Counted from the first letter of the stretch, positions 17,216 to 25,786 are shown. The stretch: 64,000 bases of DNA from Candidatus Thiosymbion ectosymbiont of Catanema sp. Cochon2018 (GCA_011392765.1 WYCW01000006.1:30821-94820); one strand, 5' to 3'. Translations and numbers: made by a program. The notes: a model not told the origin generated them from the letters alone.

Positions 17216-18745
17216 TCACGCCGCCTCGGCGATCTCTTCATCTTCTTCGGTCTTCTGGCCAGTGAGGATGATTGCGTTGGATACCAACTGGTGCACGCTG
17301 ACGACCTGGTCCATTTCCATGCCGTAGTAGGGCAGGACCTTGGAGAACTGGCTCTTGCAGATGGCACAGATGGCGGCCAAGTGGGTTACGCCCTTTTCCT
17401 GGATCACATTGTTGAGCGCCTCCATCCGGGGCTTGGCGCCCTTGACCCGAATTTCCATGAGGTCGTCGGTGAGCAGGCCCCCTCCCCCGCCGCAACAGAA
17501 GGTGCGTTCGCGGATGGTCTCTTCGTCCATGTCGTAAAAGTGGTTGCAGGTGGCCTTGATGATGGCCCGCGGGATGTCGAACTGTCCCCCCGGCCAGTCT
17601 CCCATGCGCGAGGCGCGCGCTACATTGCAGGAGTCGTGATAGGTCAGAACCAGGTCGTCGTTCTGCGATTTGTCGAATTTGAGTTTGCCCGTCTGGATCA
17701 GGTCGTAGGTGAATTCGCAGATGTGCTGGGGTACGGGATAGTTCGGGTCCAGAAAATCCCAGGGACCGGCCAGGGTGTTGAGGAAGCTGTAGGCGACGCG
17801 CCAGGCGTGGCCACATTCGCCGAAGACGATGCGTTTGACACCGAGGTCCAGGGCGGCTTTGCGGATGCGCTGGGAGACGCGCCGCATGTTCTCGTAGGAA
17901 CCGATGAACATGCCGAAGTTGGCGGCCTCGGAGGCGTAGGAGCTGAGGGTCCAGGATACGCCCGCTTCATGGAATACTTTACCGTAACCGATCAGGCCGT
18001 CCACATGGGGCTCGGCGAAGAAGTCCGCCGAGGGCGTGACCAGCAGGATGTCTGCACCTTCCTGATCCAGGGGGTATTTGACCGCCACGCCGGTGTCGTC
18101 CTCTACGTCCTCTTCCAAGCCCTCCAGGGTGTCTTCCAGCGCCGGACCGGGCAGCCCCAGGTTGTTGCCGACTTTGTAGACCTTGCCGATGATCTCGTTA
18201 CAGTATTTTTGGCCCACCCCGATGCTGTCCATGATCTCGCGCGCGGCCATGGAGATTTCCGCGGTGTCGATGCCGTAGGGACAGAACACGGAGCAGCGGC
18301 GGCATTGGGAGCACTGGTGGAAGTAGCTGTACCAGTCGTCCAGTAGCTCGCGGGTCAGGTCCTGGGCACCCACCAGCTTGGGGAACCATTTGCCGGCCGG
18401 TGTAAAGTAACGGCGGTAGATGGTACGCATCAGGTCCTGACGACCTACCGGCATGTTCTTGGGGTCGTTGGTACCCAGGTAGTAGTGGCATTTGTCGGTG
18501 CAGGAGCCGCACTTGACGCAGGCATCCAGGTAGACGCGCAGGGAACGATACTTGCCGAGCAGTTCCCCCATCTTGGCGACGGCCTTCCGCTCCCAGTCGT
18601 CGACCAGGTCTCCGGGGAAGCCGAGGGGTTCCTGGAACTCGGGCTTGGAGACGAAGGGGCTGCTGTGTCCCATCACGCCCGGCTCGATGGCCGGTATCTC
18701 CGGATACTGCCTGAGCTCGGGTACGTTGAAATCTGCCTTTGCCAT
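17216..18745 (-). CDS. dsrK: DsrK, HdrD-like catalytic subunit of DsrMKJOP
   Basis: DsrK is the cytoplasm-facing iron-sulfur subunit thought to act on the DsrC trisulfide/disulfide. The 509-residue protein has two ferredoxin-like cluster motifs, CVKCGSCTDKCHYYLG (about 76) and CSQCRRCSVFCPYG (about 146). Two HdrD-type cysteine-rich modules for the special [4Fe-4S] cluster follow, including CGHAWR, SCNVARASR, CCGGGGG near 410 and AICAICKSQ. It normally follows dsrM directly; here they are 1.1 kb apart, and dsrL is 1.9 kb downstream. Confidence 0.96.
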   Translation of the reverse strand: MAKADFNVPELRQYPEIPAIEPGVMGHSSPFVSKPEFQEPLGFPGDLVDDWERKAVAKMGELLGKYRSLRVYLDACVKCGSCTDKCHYYLGTNDPKNMPVGRQDLMRTIYRRYFTPAGKWFPKLVGAQDLTRELLDDWYSYFHQCSQCRRCSVFCPYGIDTAEISMAAREIMDSIGVGQKYCNEIIGKVYKVGNNLGLPGPALEDTLEGLEEDVEDDTGVAVKYPLDQEGADILLVTPSADFFAEPHVDGLIGYGKVFHEAGVSWTLSSYASEAANFGMFIGSYENMRRVSQRIRKAALDLGVKRIVFGECGHAWRVAYSFLNTLAGPWDFLDPNYPVPQHICEFTYDLIQTGKLKFDKSQNDDLVLTYHDSCNVARASRMGDWPGGQFDIPRAIIKATCNHFYDMDEETIRERTFCCGGGGGLLTDDLMEIRVKGAKPRMEALNNVIQEKGVTHLAAICAICKSQFSKVLPYYGMEMDQVVSVHQLVSNAIILTGQKTEEDEEIAEAA

Positions 18746-18973
18746 GTTCGTTAGCCTCTCAGCGGCTGCCGCAAGGTGCTGCCTACTCTACCGCTGGATG
18801 GTGGGCACAGCCCACCCTACATCCGGGTGACGGGCATAGCCCATTTTTTTAGCCAAACCATCTTCTATTTCGGTATGCCTTGATTGAGGACTTTTATACC
18901 AAACCATGATTAGCACCCTGGCGTACAAAAACACAACCCTTTGACTTAATTGCTTTAATCAACAGTTTTCTCT

Positions 18974-19165
18974 TCAAATTGCCACTTCCAATAGCCGAAA
19001 CGGTTCCGCATCAGGCACCAAACCTTTCTGAATATCACTGTAAATCTCTATTAAATTTCCTTTTAACTCATCTATTGTCTTACCTTGGCTTTCATAATCG
19101 GGGTATTCCTGTATATACCCGACAAACCATTCTTTTTCTTTTTTATAGACAATATTCAATTTCAT
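18974..19165 (-). CDS. HicB-like antitoxin without partner
   Basis: The 63-residue product MKLNIVYKKEKEWFVGYIQE, YPDYESQGKTIDELKGNLIE matches the short HicB partial-RNase-H fold antitoxin family. HicB neutralises the mRNA interferase HicA, usually encoded immediately upstream. Here the upstream position is occupied by a fragment of a miniature element (19180), so the toxin is missing. It lies in the dsrM-dsrK gap on the dsr strand. Confidence 0.75.
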   Translation of the reverse strand: MKLNIVYKKEKEWFVGYIQEYPDYESQGKTIDELKGNLIEIYSDIQKGLVPDAEPFRLLEVAI

Positions 19166-19179
19166 GGGTAATCTTTTTT

Positions 19180-19238
19180 AGTAACGGTTCAAAAACGAGC
19201 TGAATATCTTGGTAATGACTGCCATAAGAATGATTTGC
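19180..19238 (-). mobile_element. Truncated AGTAACGGTTCAAAAA miniature element
   Basis: Starting with AGTAACGGTTCAAAAACGAG, this segment matches the inverted right half of the element at 19714-19813 for about 40 bases and then stops where the next element begins. It is therefore a truncated copy in the opposite orientation. Confidence 0.6.
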
Positions 19239-19353
19239 GGATAGCGGTAAATTTCTAACTGGTAAAGTAGCTGACAGCCCCAAAAGACCTCACTTCGCGG
19301 AGCTGCACCAGCCGCTCAATCTTGTCTCTATCAGTTAGGAATTTACCGCTACC
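19239..19353. mobile_element. About 115-bp MITE with IS1-like ends
   Basis: The left end GATAGCGGTAAATTTCTAAC and the inverted right end GGTAGCGGTAAATTCCTAAC form terminal repeats of about 24 bases. They match the ends of the miniature element at 56922-57024 and resemble the ends of the IS1-family element at 54341-55275. No clean target duplication is visible. It lies between the HicB-like gene and the next small gene in the dsrM-dsrK gap. Confidence 0.7.
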
Positions 19354-19360
19354 CCATCTC

Positions 19361-19654
19361 TTAATAGCGACGGCCGTGGGCTTTAATGCACCTCAATAGA
19401 GCTTGGGCTCGCTCAACATTATCACGGTTAGGAGTTGCACCAGAGGAATTTCTACAATATTCCTCATGCAAGAACCGATTATCTTTCTGTGCATCCGGAA
19501 AAAACTTGCCAGAGCAACCAAGTTTTCTGCCTGCCTCTTGTAAGGTAAATGCTTCCCATCCATATGAAACACAACGGTTGCTATCAGCAAATACTCCTGA
19601 GACAGAGCCTATGAGCAGCAGCCCCCAAAACAAGGTCAATGATATCTTCTTCAT
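19361..19654 (-). CDS. Small secreted cysteine-containing protein
   Basis: The 97-residue precursor has a good Sec signal peptide (MKKISLTLFWGLLLIGSVSG, cleavage probably at VFA-DS, residue 24). The short mature domain carries four cysteines (NRCVSYGWEAF, KLGCSGKF, EEYCRNS, LRCIKAHG). The family was not recognised. The start at 19654 is chosen because it places the lysines directly before the hydrophobic core. It lies in the dsrM-dsrK gap; its role, if any, in sulfur metabolism is unknown. Confidence 0.6.
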   Translation of the reverse strand: MKKISLTLFWGLLLIGSVSGVFADSNRCVSYGWEAFTLQEAGRKLGCSGKFFPDAQKDNRFLHEEYCRNSSGATPNRDNVERAQALLRCIKAHGRRY

Positions 19655-19713
19655 AATCGATTCTCTGCGTCCTATGGACTTGAATATGCCAGGCACTGGA
19701 CGCTTGAGTGCCT

Positions 19714-19813
19714 AGTAACGGTTCAAAAACAACGTGAACAAACATCCCTTGTTACGGACTCTAACGGATATCAAGCATCGCAAAGATATTCAACTCGTTT
19801 TTGAACCGTTACT
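19714..19813. mobile_element. 100-bp MITE with ISAzo13-like ends
   Basis: Perfect terminal inverted repeats AGTAACGGTTCAAAAAC / GTTTTTGAACCGTTACT bound exactly 100 bases with no coding capacity. The same end sequence borders the ISAzo13-like element at 7203. It sits immediately downstream of dsrM, between dsrM and dsrK. Confidence 0.85.
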
Positions 19814-19852
19814 TAGTAAAAGCCGGGTTTCGTTCCTCAACCCAGCCTACTA

Positions 19853-20587
19853 TTAAGGATTACTCTCAAGGTTCTTGGCCCAGGCTGCGAGGTGCCGCTG
19901 CTCGCGGGGGTTGTCCACCTGGTTGCGGGTAGGACTGAAAAACAATCCGGGGGCGTGCAACAGCTTGCTGAACGGGAAGACGATCATGAGGGCCGCCACC
20001 AGCAGCAGGTGCAGGAGCAACAGGGGGTCCGCGGGCAACGGAGAGAAGTCGAAGGACAACAGACCGCGGAAGAACAGCTTGATGGAGACTACATCCACAT
20101 GGATGACGTAGGTCATCGCCAGACCGGTGAGTCCGATGAGGATCAGTAACGCGAGGAGCAGGCGGTCCGACATCCCGGTGATGTAGTGCACCCGATCGAC
20201 CAGAACCCGCCGCGCCCACAAACCGGCAAGCCCCACGACCATGGCCATCCCTCCATAAATGCCGAAGGGCTGGATCAGTTGAATCGGCAGCCACACCGGC
20301 TCGATGAAGTAACGCAGGTGACGCAGCAATACCAGAAAGAGCCCGAAATGGAAGATCCAGCCGAAGATCCAGATCCACTTGTTGCCCTTGAACAGGCTCT
20401 CGAAGAAGACGACTTCCCGTACCAGGCGCAGGCCGACGCCGGTGGTGGTGGTTGGCGCCGGCGTGGTCGGGATTTTCAAGGGTGCCGGCGTGCGCGCATA
20501 CTGCACGATCTTCCAAATCAGCCCCCCCACCAACACAGCGGCGGCGAAGTAGAACAGGATGGCGTATAGGACCGTCAGCAATGACAT
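19853..20587 (-). CDS. dsrM: DsrM, cytochrome b subunit of DsrMKJOP
   Basis: DsrM is the NarI-like dihaem cytochrome b that connects DsrK to the membrane quinone pool. The 244-residue product shows five or six hydrophobic helices (for example LLTVLYAILFYFAAAVLVGG and WIWIFGWIFHFGLFLVLLRH). Histidines suitable for haem ligation occur in IFHFGLFLVLLRHLRYF and VHYITGMSDR, with more near FSKLLHAPG. It follows dsrC after 255 bases. A 100-bp element begins only 40 bases downstream of its stop, and dsrK is 1.1 kb away. Confidence 0.94.
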   Translation of the reverse strand: MSLLTVLYAILFYFAAAVLVGGLIWKIVQYARTPAPLKIPTTPAPTTTTGVGLRLVREVVFFESLFKGNKWIWIFGWIFHFGLFLVLLRHLRYFIEPVWLPIQLIQPFGIYGGMAMVVGLAGLWARRVLVDRVHYITGMSDRLLLALLILIGLTGLAMTYVIHVDVVSIKLFFRGLLSFDFSPLPADPLLLLHLLLVAALMIVFPFSKLLHAPGLFFSPTRNQVDNPREQRHLAAWAKNLESNP

Positions 20588-20842
20588 GTTCCCGCTACCT
20601 TACACAGTGGAAAGAGTGGAAAGAGTGAACCCATCGAAGGACCGGGGAATGCTGTGGGGACGCGCAAACCTGCCACCCGGTAGACAATAGGTCGGGGACC
20701 GGAGCCACTGCTGTGGACATTGTAGATCCGGTGGACGGGAGGTAACCCCCCGTCCACGTCGTCCATTGCGTCCACCTTGTCCATGGCGGCTACCACCGAA
20801 CCTCTACTTGCCTCAGTACCCGGCTGATAATGCCAACAGCCC
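20588..20842. other. Spacer between dsrC and dsrM
   Basis: No gene is visible. The stretch contains GTGGAAAGAGTGGAAAGAG and a run of GTCCAT/TCCACC words (20750-20790) like the ATGGAC-rich patch at 25555-25590. A short spacer with possible processing or a secondary promoter between dsrC and dsrM would fit the high expression known for dsrC, but no signal can be identified. Confidence 0.35.
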
Positions 20843-21175
20843 CTAGACGCAGCCCGTCGGCTTGGGGAGACCGGCATAGCGACAGGCCTGTTTGGCGGGG
20901 CCATAGGGGAACAGGCCGTACAGATATTTGCTGTTGCCCTTGTCTTTGCCCATCTTTTTGCCGACGGCCTTGGTCAGCACCCGCACCGCCGGGGCGATCT
21001 GATACTCTTCGTAATATTCGCGCAGGAAGTTGATGATGTCCCGGTGTTCGTCCGTCAACGCCAGATCGTCTTCCTTGGACATGACATCGGCCACTTCCGG
21101 GACCCAATCGTTGATGTTGGCGAGGTAACCCTCTTCGTCGGTTTCCAGGGTGTTACCGTTGACTTCGATAGGCAT
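20843..21175 (-). CDS. dsrC: DsrC, sulfur carrier protein
   Basis: DsrC is the cytoplasmic TusE-family sulfur carrier whose C-terminal cysteines form the persulfide/trisulfide exchanged between DsrEFH, DsrAB and DsrK. The 110-residue protein ends KQACRYAGLPKPTGCV, with both redox cysteines (98 and 109) in the canonical spacing, so it is a true DsrC rather than a one-cysteine relative. MPIEVNGNTLETDEEGYL is the family start, which fixes the ATG at 21175. It follows dsrH after 31 bases. Confidence 0.97.
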   Translation of the reverse strand: MPIEVNGNTLETDEEGYLANINDWVPEVADVMSKEDDLALTDEHRDIINFLREYYEEYQIAPAVRVLTKAVGKKMGKDKGNSKYLYGLFPYGPAKQACRYAGLPKPTGCV

Positions 21176-21206
21176 GATGATTCTCCTCTCGCTTGCAGAT
21201 TGAAAA

Positions 21207-21515
21207 CTATAACCAGGCCTGGACCTTGTCGTTGTTCGCCGCCAGTTCCACGAAGCCCGCATAGTCCACGACCTCGATCCCATCGATGATGCGATCTTCG
21301 GAGAACCCACGGGCCGCAAGATCGGGGCCCAGGACATAAATCGATTGCTCGGCGAGCGCGGCTTCGAGCTGTTTTTCTGCGCTCGTACCCTTCAGGACCG
21401 CGTAGACGCCGTCCTCGAACAGGAGCACAGGATCATCTTTATTGGCGAACTTGAGGCAGGATTCCAGACTGTTGCGCTCGAACGGCGATTTGTTGACGGT
21501 GTGCAGGATGCTCAT
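21207..21515 (-). CDS. dsrH: DsrH, sulfurtransferase subunit
   Basis: DsrH is the TusB-like subunit of the DsrE2F2H2 sulfurtransferase that hands sulfur to DsrC. The 102-residue product starts MSILHTVNKSPFERNSLESC, the family signature, and ends near FVELAANNDKVQAWL. It lies 12 bases after dsrF in the dsrEFH block. Confidence 0.95.
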   Translation of the reverse strand: MSILHTVNKSPFERNSLESCLKFANKDDPVLLFEDGVYAVLKGTSAEKQLEAALAEQSIYVLGPDLAARGFSEDRIIDGIEVVDYAGFVELAANNDKVQAWL

Positions 21516-21527
21516 CGGGGCCCCTCC

Positions 21528-21938
21528 TTAGAAGCTGAAGATCACATCGGATTCTTCCATGAGCTCGGAAACGCGGGCGGCATCCACCACCTCGACGATG
21601 TTCTCGATCTCTTCCTCGGTCTCCCAGTCTTCCCAGGCGATCGCCACCAGGTCATCCTGGGTCAGTCCGCGGGCTTCGAGGGAATCCTTGTCCACGTAGA
21701 TGTTTTTCACCTCGTAGTCGCCCAAGGTACGGTAGGTCGGCGAGAAGTTCTTCATGCCTACGCCGGCCGTATCCTGGCCCGTGGTGAGCTGATAGACCCC
21801 ATCGTCGAGGAACATCAACCGCACTTCCTGATCGAAGGCGGCGCCGATGAGTACGACTTCCAGGGACTCCCACGCATAGATGGTGCCGTAGGGGGCCTTG
21901 CGGTTGAGGTACAGGAACTTCTTGACAGTTTCGGACAT
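21528..21938 (-). CDS. dsrF: DsrF, sulfurtransferase subunit
   Basis: DsrF is the TusC-like subunit of the DsrEFH hexamer. The 136-residue product begins MSETVKKFLYLNRKAPYGTI, contains WESLEVVLIGAAFDQEVRLM and ends MEESDVIFSF. It lies 12 bases from both dsrE and dsrH, fitting a tight translational unit in which the three subunits are made together. Confidence 0.95.
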   Translation of the reverse strand: MSETVKKFLYLNRKAPYGTIYAWESLEVVLIGAAFDQEVRLMFLDDGVYQLTTGQDTAGVGMKNFSPTYRTLGDYEVKNIYVDKDSLEARGLTQDDLVAIAWEDWETEEEIENIVEVVDAARVSELMEESDVIFSF

Positions 21939-21950
21939 GGTGTACCTCCT

Positions 21951-22388
21951 TCAGTCGCCGAACACGACCAACCGATCCGCCTGGATGGCCGCCTCGACCA
22001 ATTGCCCCAGGCCGGAGATGCGGAACTTGGGATGGATGTTGGTGGCATCCTTACCGTTACGCTTGGCCTCGCCTTCGTCCACTATCCCGCGGCGCTGGGC
22101 GGCGGCAACGCACACCACCAGCTCTGTCTGCACCGTCTCGTTGCCGTTTTCGTCCTTGGTGACCGATTGGATCTTGTATTGGTCGGCCAGCTCCGCCCAC
22201 CGCTCGACGATGTTGCGGTCATCCTGGGGGGGCGTCGTCAGCCGGGTGCCGTTGTTGACCCCGTCATGGTAGAAGAAGACCCGAAACACCTCGTGTCCCT
22301 GCTCCAGCGCGGCCTTCGTGAAGAAGTACGCCGAATCGGATGCCTGGTGCTGGTAGGGTCCCTCGTTGATCTGGATTGCGAACTTCAT
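21951..22388 (-). CDS. dsrE: DsrE, active sulfur-binding subunit
   Basis: DsrE is the TusD-like subunit that carries the catalytic cysteine of DsrEFH. The 145-residue product begins MKFAIQINEGPYQHQASDSA, and the conserved cysteine is in LVVCVAAAQRRGI at residue 93. In well-known homologues this cysteine is near position 78. The difference comes from an apparent insertion, IQSVTKDENGNETVQ, between the helix ending ELADQY and the strand with the cysteine. Otherwise the family pattern is intact. Confidence 0.95.
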   Translation of the reverse strand: MKFAIQINEGPYQHQASDSAYFFTKAALEQGHEVFRVFFYHDGVNNGTRLTTPPQDDRNIVERWAELADQYKIQSVTKDENGNETVQTELVVCVAAAQRRGIVDEGEAKRNGKDATNIHPKFRISGLGQLVEAAIQADRLVVFGD

Positions 22389-22484
22389 AGCGACCTCGCT
22401 GTGGTTGGGCCCCGTCCCTTACCCGGCTCCCGGCGGGGAGCGGGCAGGCAGGGGCGCGCGCAGTGCGGGTTCCCGCTCGTGGGT

Positions 22485-23555
22485 TCAGAAGCGGATGTAG
22501 TTGGACGCATTGAAGCTGGCCCGGGCGCCGCGCCAGGTATCGATGTGGTACTTGGTGAAGGGCAGCTCGACCTCTTCAAAAAACCGCGGCCAACCGATAC
22601 GCTCGATCCACTCGTTGACCCGTTCCCAGTCCCGAGCACCTTCCTTGTAGGCATTGAGGATGCGCTTGACGATGGCGGTGGCCTCGGGCCAGCGCGGCGG
22701 GTTGTTGGGGATGCCGGCGGCGACCAGTTTTTGGAAGGTGGGTTTGCCGCGGGCGTTGGAGTGGTTGCCGCCGACCCAGATGGCCAGCTTGGAATGCTCG
22801 GCGTCGTTGATCTGCATGGGCGGACAGGGCGGGAAGCAGGCACCGCAGCAGATGCACTTGCGCTCGTCGACCTCCAGGGAGGGCTTGCCGTTGACCATGG
22901 CGGGACGGATGGCCGCTACCGGGCAACGGGCGACGACCGAGGGCCGCTCACAGACGTTGGCCACCAGGTCGTGGTTGATCTTGGGCGGCTTGGTGTGCTG
23001 CACGTTGATGGCGATATCCCCCTGGCCACCGCAATTGATCTGGCAGCAGGAGGTGGTGATATGCACCCGGTTGGGCATGGTGGCTGTTTTGAATTCGTCG
23101 ATGAGCTCGTCCATCATGGACTTGACGACCCCGGAGGCGTCGGTGCCCGGAATGTCGCAGTGCAGCCACCCCTGGGTGTGGGAGATCATGGTCACCGAGT
23201 TCTGGGTGCCGCCCACGATGAAGCCGGCATCCTCGACCGCCTTGATCAGGGGCTCCACCTTGGCGGCATCGTCGACTACGTATTCGAGATTCGAACGCAG
23301 GGTAAAGTGGACGAAGCCGTCGGCGTACCGATCACCGATATCGCACAGCTTGCGCAGGGTGAAGACGTCGAGGATGCGTTGGGTACCGACCTTGACGGTC
23401 CACACCTCGTCACCGCTGTAGGCGACGTGTCGGAGCACTCCGACGCGCGGGTGCTCGTGGTACTTCCACATACCGAAGTTCTTCCGCATCACGGGATGCA
23501 TGTACTGCCACGGATCGGGGCATCCGGACTCGATCGGCTCACGCATTTCTGGCAT
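22485..23555 (-). CDS. dsrB: DsrB, reverse dissimilatory sulfite reductase beta subunit
   Basis: DsrB with DsrA forms the cytoplasmic sirohaem sulfite reductase, here in the sulfur-oxidising direction. The 356-residue product has the sirohaem/[4Fe-4S] cysteines in TTSCCQINCGGQGD and a ferredoxin insertion CICCGACFPPCPP. The frame is open for five codons upstream from a TTG, but GGAGG lies 8 bases before the ATG at 23555 (MPEMREPIESG), so that start is preferred. It is 90 bases downstream of dsrA. Confidence 0.96.
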   Translation of the reverse strand: MPEMREPIESGCPDPWQYMHPVMRKNFGMWKYHEHPRVGVLRHVAYSGDEVWTVKVGTQRILDVFTLRKLCDIGDRYADGFVHFTLRSNLEYVVDDAAKVEPLIKAVEDAGFIVGGTQNSVTMISHTQGWLHCDIPGTDASGVVKSMMDELIDEFKTATMPNRVHITTSCCQINCGGQGDIAINVQHTKPPKINHDLVANVCERPSVVARCPVAAIRPAMVNGKPSLEVDERKCICCGACFPPCPPMQINDAEHSKLAIWVGGNHSNARGKPTFQKLVAAGIPNNPPRWPEATAIVKRILNAYKEGARDWERVNEWIERIGWPRFFEEVELPFTKYHIDTWRGARASFNASNYIRF

Positions 23556-23645
23556 TCGCCTGTCCTCCAAAGCTTATAAAATACAGTCGAAATCTCGGTC
23601 CCGGCCGTACGCGGGGACTCTGCCCCACGCCGGCCCGCAGGAGAC

Positions 23646-24902
23646 TCAGCCGGCGGCGGCCTCGGCCCGACGTTCGAACCAAGCCTCCGCTGCTTCGTCC
23701 CAATCATCCATCCGGACGTAGGAGCTCTCGCGCGGGTGGCTCAGCATGTTGGGGTCGGGCTCGATGCCGAGGCCGTCGAGGAAATTGGCCAGGCCGATAC
23801 GCTCGATCATCTCGCCGCAGCGCTCGTGTTCCAGGCCGTTCTCGGCCCAGAAGTCGATGATCTCTTCGGCCAGCTCGACCATGGACTCATAGTCCTCCTC
23901 GGTCTCCAGCTTCTTGAAGGGGACGATGACGGTGCCCATCAGGTCGCCGATCTTGAGGGTACGCTTGCCGCCGATGCAGATGGTCACACCCTTGTCGTCG
24001 CCCGGATGCAGGGCCTTGGGCATGACGTTCAGGCAGTGCATGCAACGCACGCAATCGCGGTTGTTGACCTCCAGAGTACCGTCATCCTTCAGGGACAGGG
24101 CCTGGGTGGGGCAGCGGGTGATGACGTTGTCGATGATGTACTGGCGGCCCTTGGTCCCGAGATAGTTCTTGACCTCGTCCTGATCGACCTTCATGTCGTC
24201 GCGCCAGGTGCCGATGACGGCGAAATCCGCGCGTTCGATGGCGTTCTGGCAGTCGTTGCCGCAGCCGGAGACTTTGAACTTGAACTTGTAGGGCAGCGCC
24301 GGACGGTGCACGTCGTCGGTGAAGTTGTTCACCAACAGGCGGTGGGCCTTGAGCTCGTTGGTGCAGGACATCTCGCAGCGGGCCGCGCCGACGCAGGACA
24401 TGGCGGTGCGTACGCAGGGACCGGCACCGCCCAGGTCCCAACCATAGTCGTTGATCGCGTCGAAGAAGTGCTGGGTATTTTCGGTGTCGGTGCCGATGAA
24501 CATGATGTTGCCGGTCTGACCATGGAAGGTCACCAGACCGGAGCCGTACTTCTCCCAGCTGTCGGCCAATTGGCGCAGCATACCGGTGGAATAGTGGTTA
24601 CCCGCCGGCGGCTGAACCCGCAGGGTGTGGAATTCCTTGGATTCGGGGAAGGCCTTTCCGACCTCCGAGAAGCGGGGAATGATGCCGCCGCCGTAGCCGT
24701 ACACCGAGACGGTGCCCCCCTTCCAGTAGCCCTTGCGGGTCTCGTAGGAGTGCTCCAATTGGCCCAGCAGGCTGTTGGTCACCTGGTTGATGCGCGCGTC
24801 CGGGTGCTCGTCGCGCAGCCGCTTGATACCGGTAATAAAGCTCGGCCAGGGGCCGCTTTCCAACTGGTCGAGCATCGGTGTGGGGTGCTTATCGGTGGCC
24901 AT
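23646..24902 (-). CDS. dsrA: DsrA, reverse dissimilatory sulfite reductase alpha subunit
   Basis: DsrA is the alpha subunit of the alpha2beta2 sulfite reductase, the first gene of the cluster. The 418-residue product carries the cysteine motifs CVGAARCEMSC and CGNDCQNAIERAD for the [4Fe-4S]-sirohaem centre, and CVRCMHCLNVMPKAL of the ferredoxin domain. ACGGAG precedes the ATG at 24902. Gene order dsrABEFHC with dsrL supports a reverse-type enzyme; a tree would settle it. Regulation is presumably from the 24903-25260 region, where no operator could be identified. Confidence 0.97.
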   Translation of the reverse strand: MATDKHPTPMLDQLESGPWPSFITGIKRLRDEHPDARINQVTNSLLGQLEHSYETRKGYWKGGTVSVYGYGGGIIPRFSEVGKAFPESKEFHTLRVQPPAGNHYSTGMLRQLADSWEKYGSGLVTFHGQTGNIMFIGTDTENTQHFFDAINDYGWDLGGAGPCVRTAMSCVGAARCEMSCTNELKAHRLLVNNFTDDVHRPALPYKFKFKVSGCGNDCQNAIERADFAVIGTWRDDMKVDQDEVKNYLGTKGRQYIIDNVITRCPTQALSLKDDGTLEVNNRDCVRCMHCLNVMPKALHPGDDKGVTICIGGKRTLKIGDLMGTVIVPFKKLETEEDYESMVELAEEIIDFWAENGLEHERCGEMIERIGLANFLDGLGIEPDPNMLSHPRESSYVRMDDWDEAAEAWFERRAEAAAG

Positions 24903-25599
24903 TGGACTGTTTCTCCGTAAGTTTTTGATCTCGAGTTCGGATATAGGGATGGTATCGCTTTACACGATTTGCCTGCACGGACACGGCAATCCGCGCCCAC
25001 AAACCGCGTTGAATTTGTTCGGCTCCAGGGAGCGTTGTGCTCGCGGGTCGCTTCCCGAAAACCGCGGGGCAACCTCACCGATCGCTAACCTTTTCTTTGT
25101 ACAGTGTGAATTCTTCCCTCTGTAGGGGCAACCTCCTGGCCCCGCTATCCCGAATCGGGTAGCCGCACCCGCTCCCCCAGCCGCCATGGAGACCACTGCC
25201 GCGATTTCGGCCCTCCGGCAAATTGGGCGGCGATGTTACGCTGTGATGACCCGTTAGTCAATGGATTCTAATATAAGTGAGTCCTCATACGCCAGTCCCC
25301 TGCCAGGGCAAGCGGGCATAAATTTCCTTATCGATTAACAAGTTGGTGCCGGCTCTCGGCAGTGTAGGATGGACGTAGGATGCGGTGAGCGCGGTGATTC
25401 TGAGCTTACCAGCGGATGCACGCCTTCCCCGCGCGAACCGCATCAATGGACGCCCGGCCAATGGCGAACTGCATCTTTGGACGGCGACAAGCCCCACGGA
25501 ATGGGTGTTGGGCACACCGCTGCTGTGGGCCACACGGACGACATGAGGGTAGCCCAATGGACAACATGGACGGTATGGACTGCATGGACCGGGGGGCAT
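24903..25599. other. Region upstream of dsrA
   Basis: No gene is visible. The 350 bases next to dsrA should hold the dsr promoter, but no confident -35/-10 pair was found. Farther out, 25510-25600 contains ATGGAC-type words (GGACAACATGGACGGTATGG), a low-complexity patch resembling 20750-20790. Confidence 0.4.
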
Positions 25600-25786
25600 A
25601 CTGCTCCCGTCGGAAGGCCTCCTCGACCCGGCACCCGTCCGCAACGAACGCACGGATTCGCTCGATAAGGTCGAAGATGCTGGACTTGCCGGCACCGTTC
25701 GGTCCCATCAGCAACGCCATCGACCCGAGGTGCAGCTCGAAGTTCACGAGACAGCGAAAGTTGTCAGCATAGATTCTGGTCAACAT
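25600..25786 (-). pseudogene. Fragment of an AAA15/RecF-like ATPase
   Basis: Starting at an ATG at 25786, the frame reads MLTRIYADNFRCLVNFELHL, then LLMGPNGAGKSSIFDLIERI and FVADGCRVEEAF. This is the N-terminus of an SMC/RecF-like ATPase with a perfect Walker A (GPNGAGKSS). The homology ends about residue 62, where the frame runs into ATGGAC-type repeat sequence. No Walker B or signature motif remains. It is a truncated relic, perhaps of an OLD/AAA15-type defence ATPase. Confidence 0.65.

Noticed and set aside
17192..18346. 384-residue plus-strand open frame opposite dsrK
   Set aside because: Shadow of dsrK; no recognisable motifs.
21345..23579. 744-residue open frame on the plus strand opposite dsrB/E/F/H
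   Set aside because: It is a shadow of GC-rich genes; the minus-strand proteins are all recognised and the plus-strand translation has no domain.
23736..24920. 394-residue plus-strand open frame opposite dsrA
   Set aside because: Shadow of dsrA.
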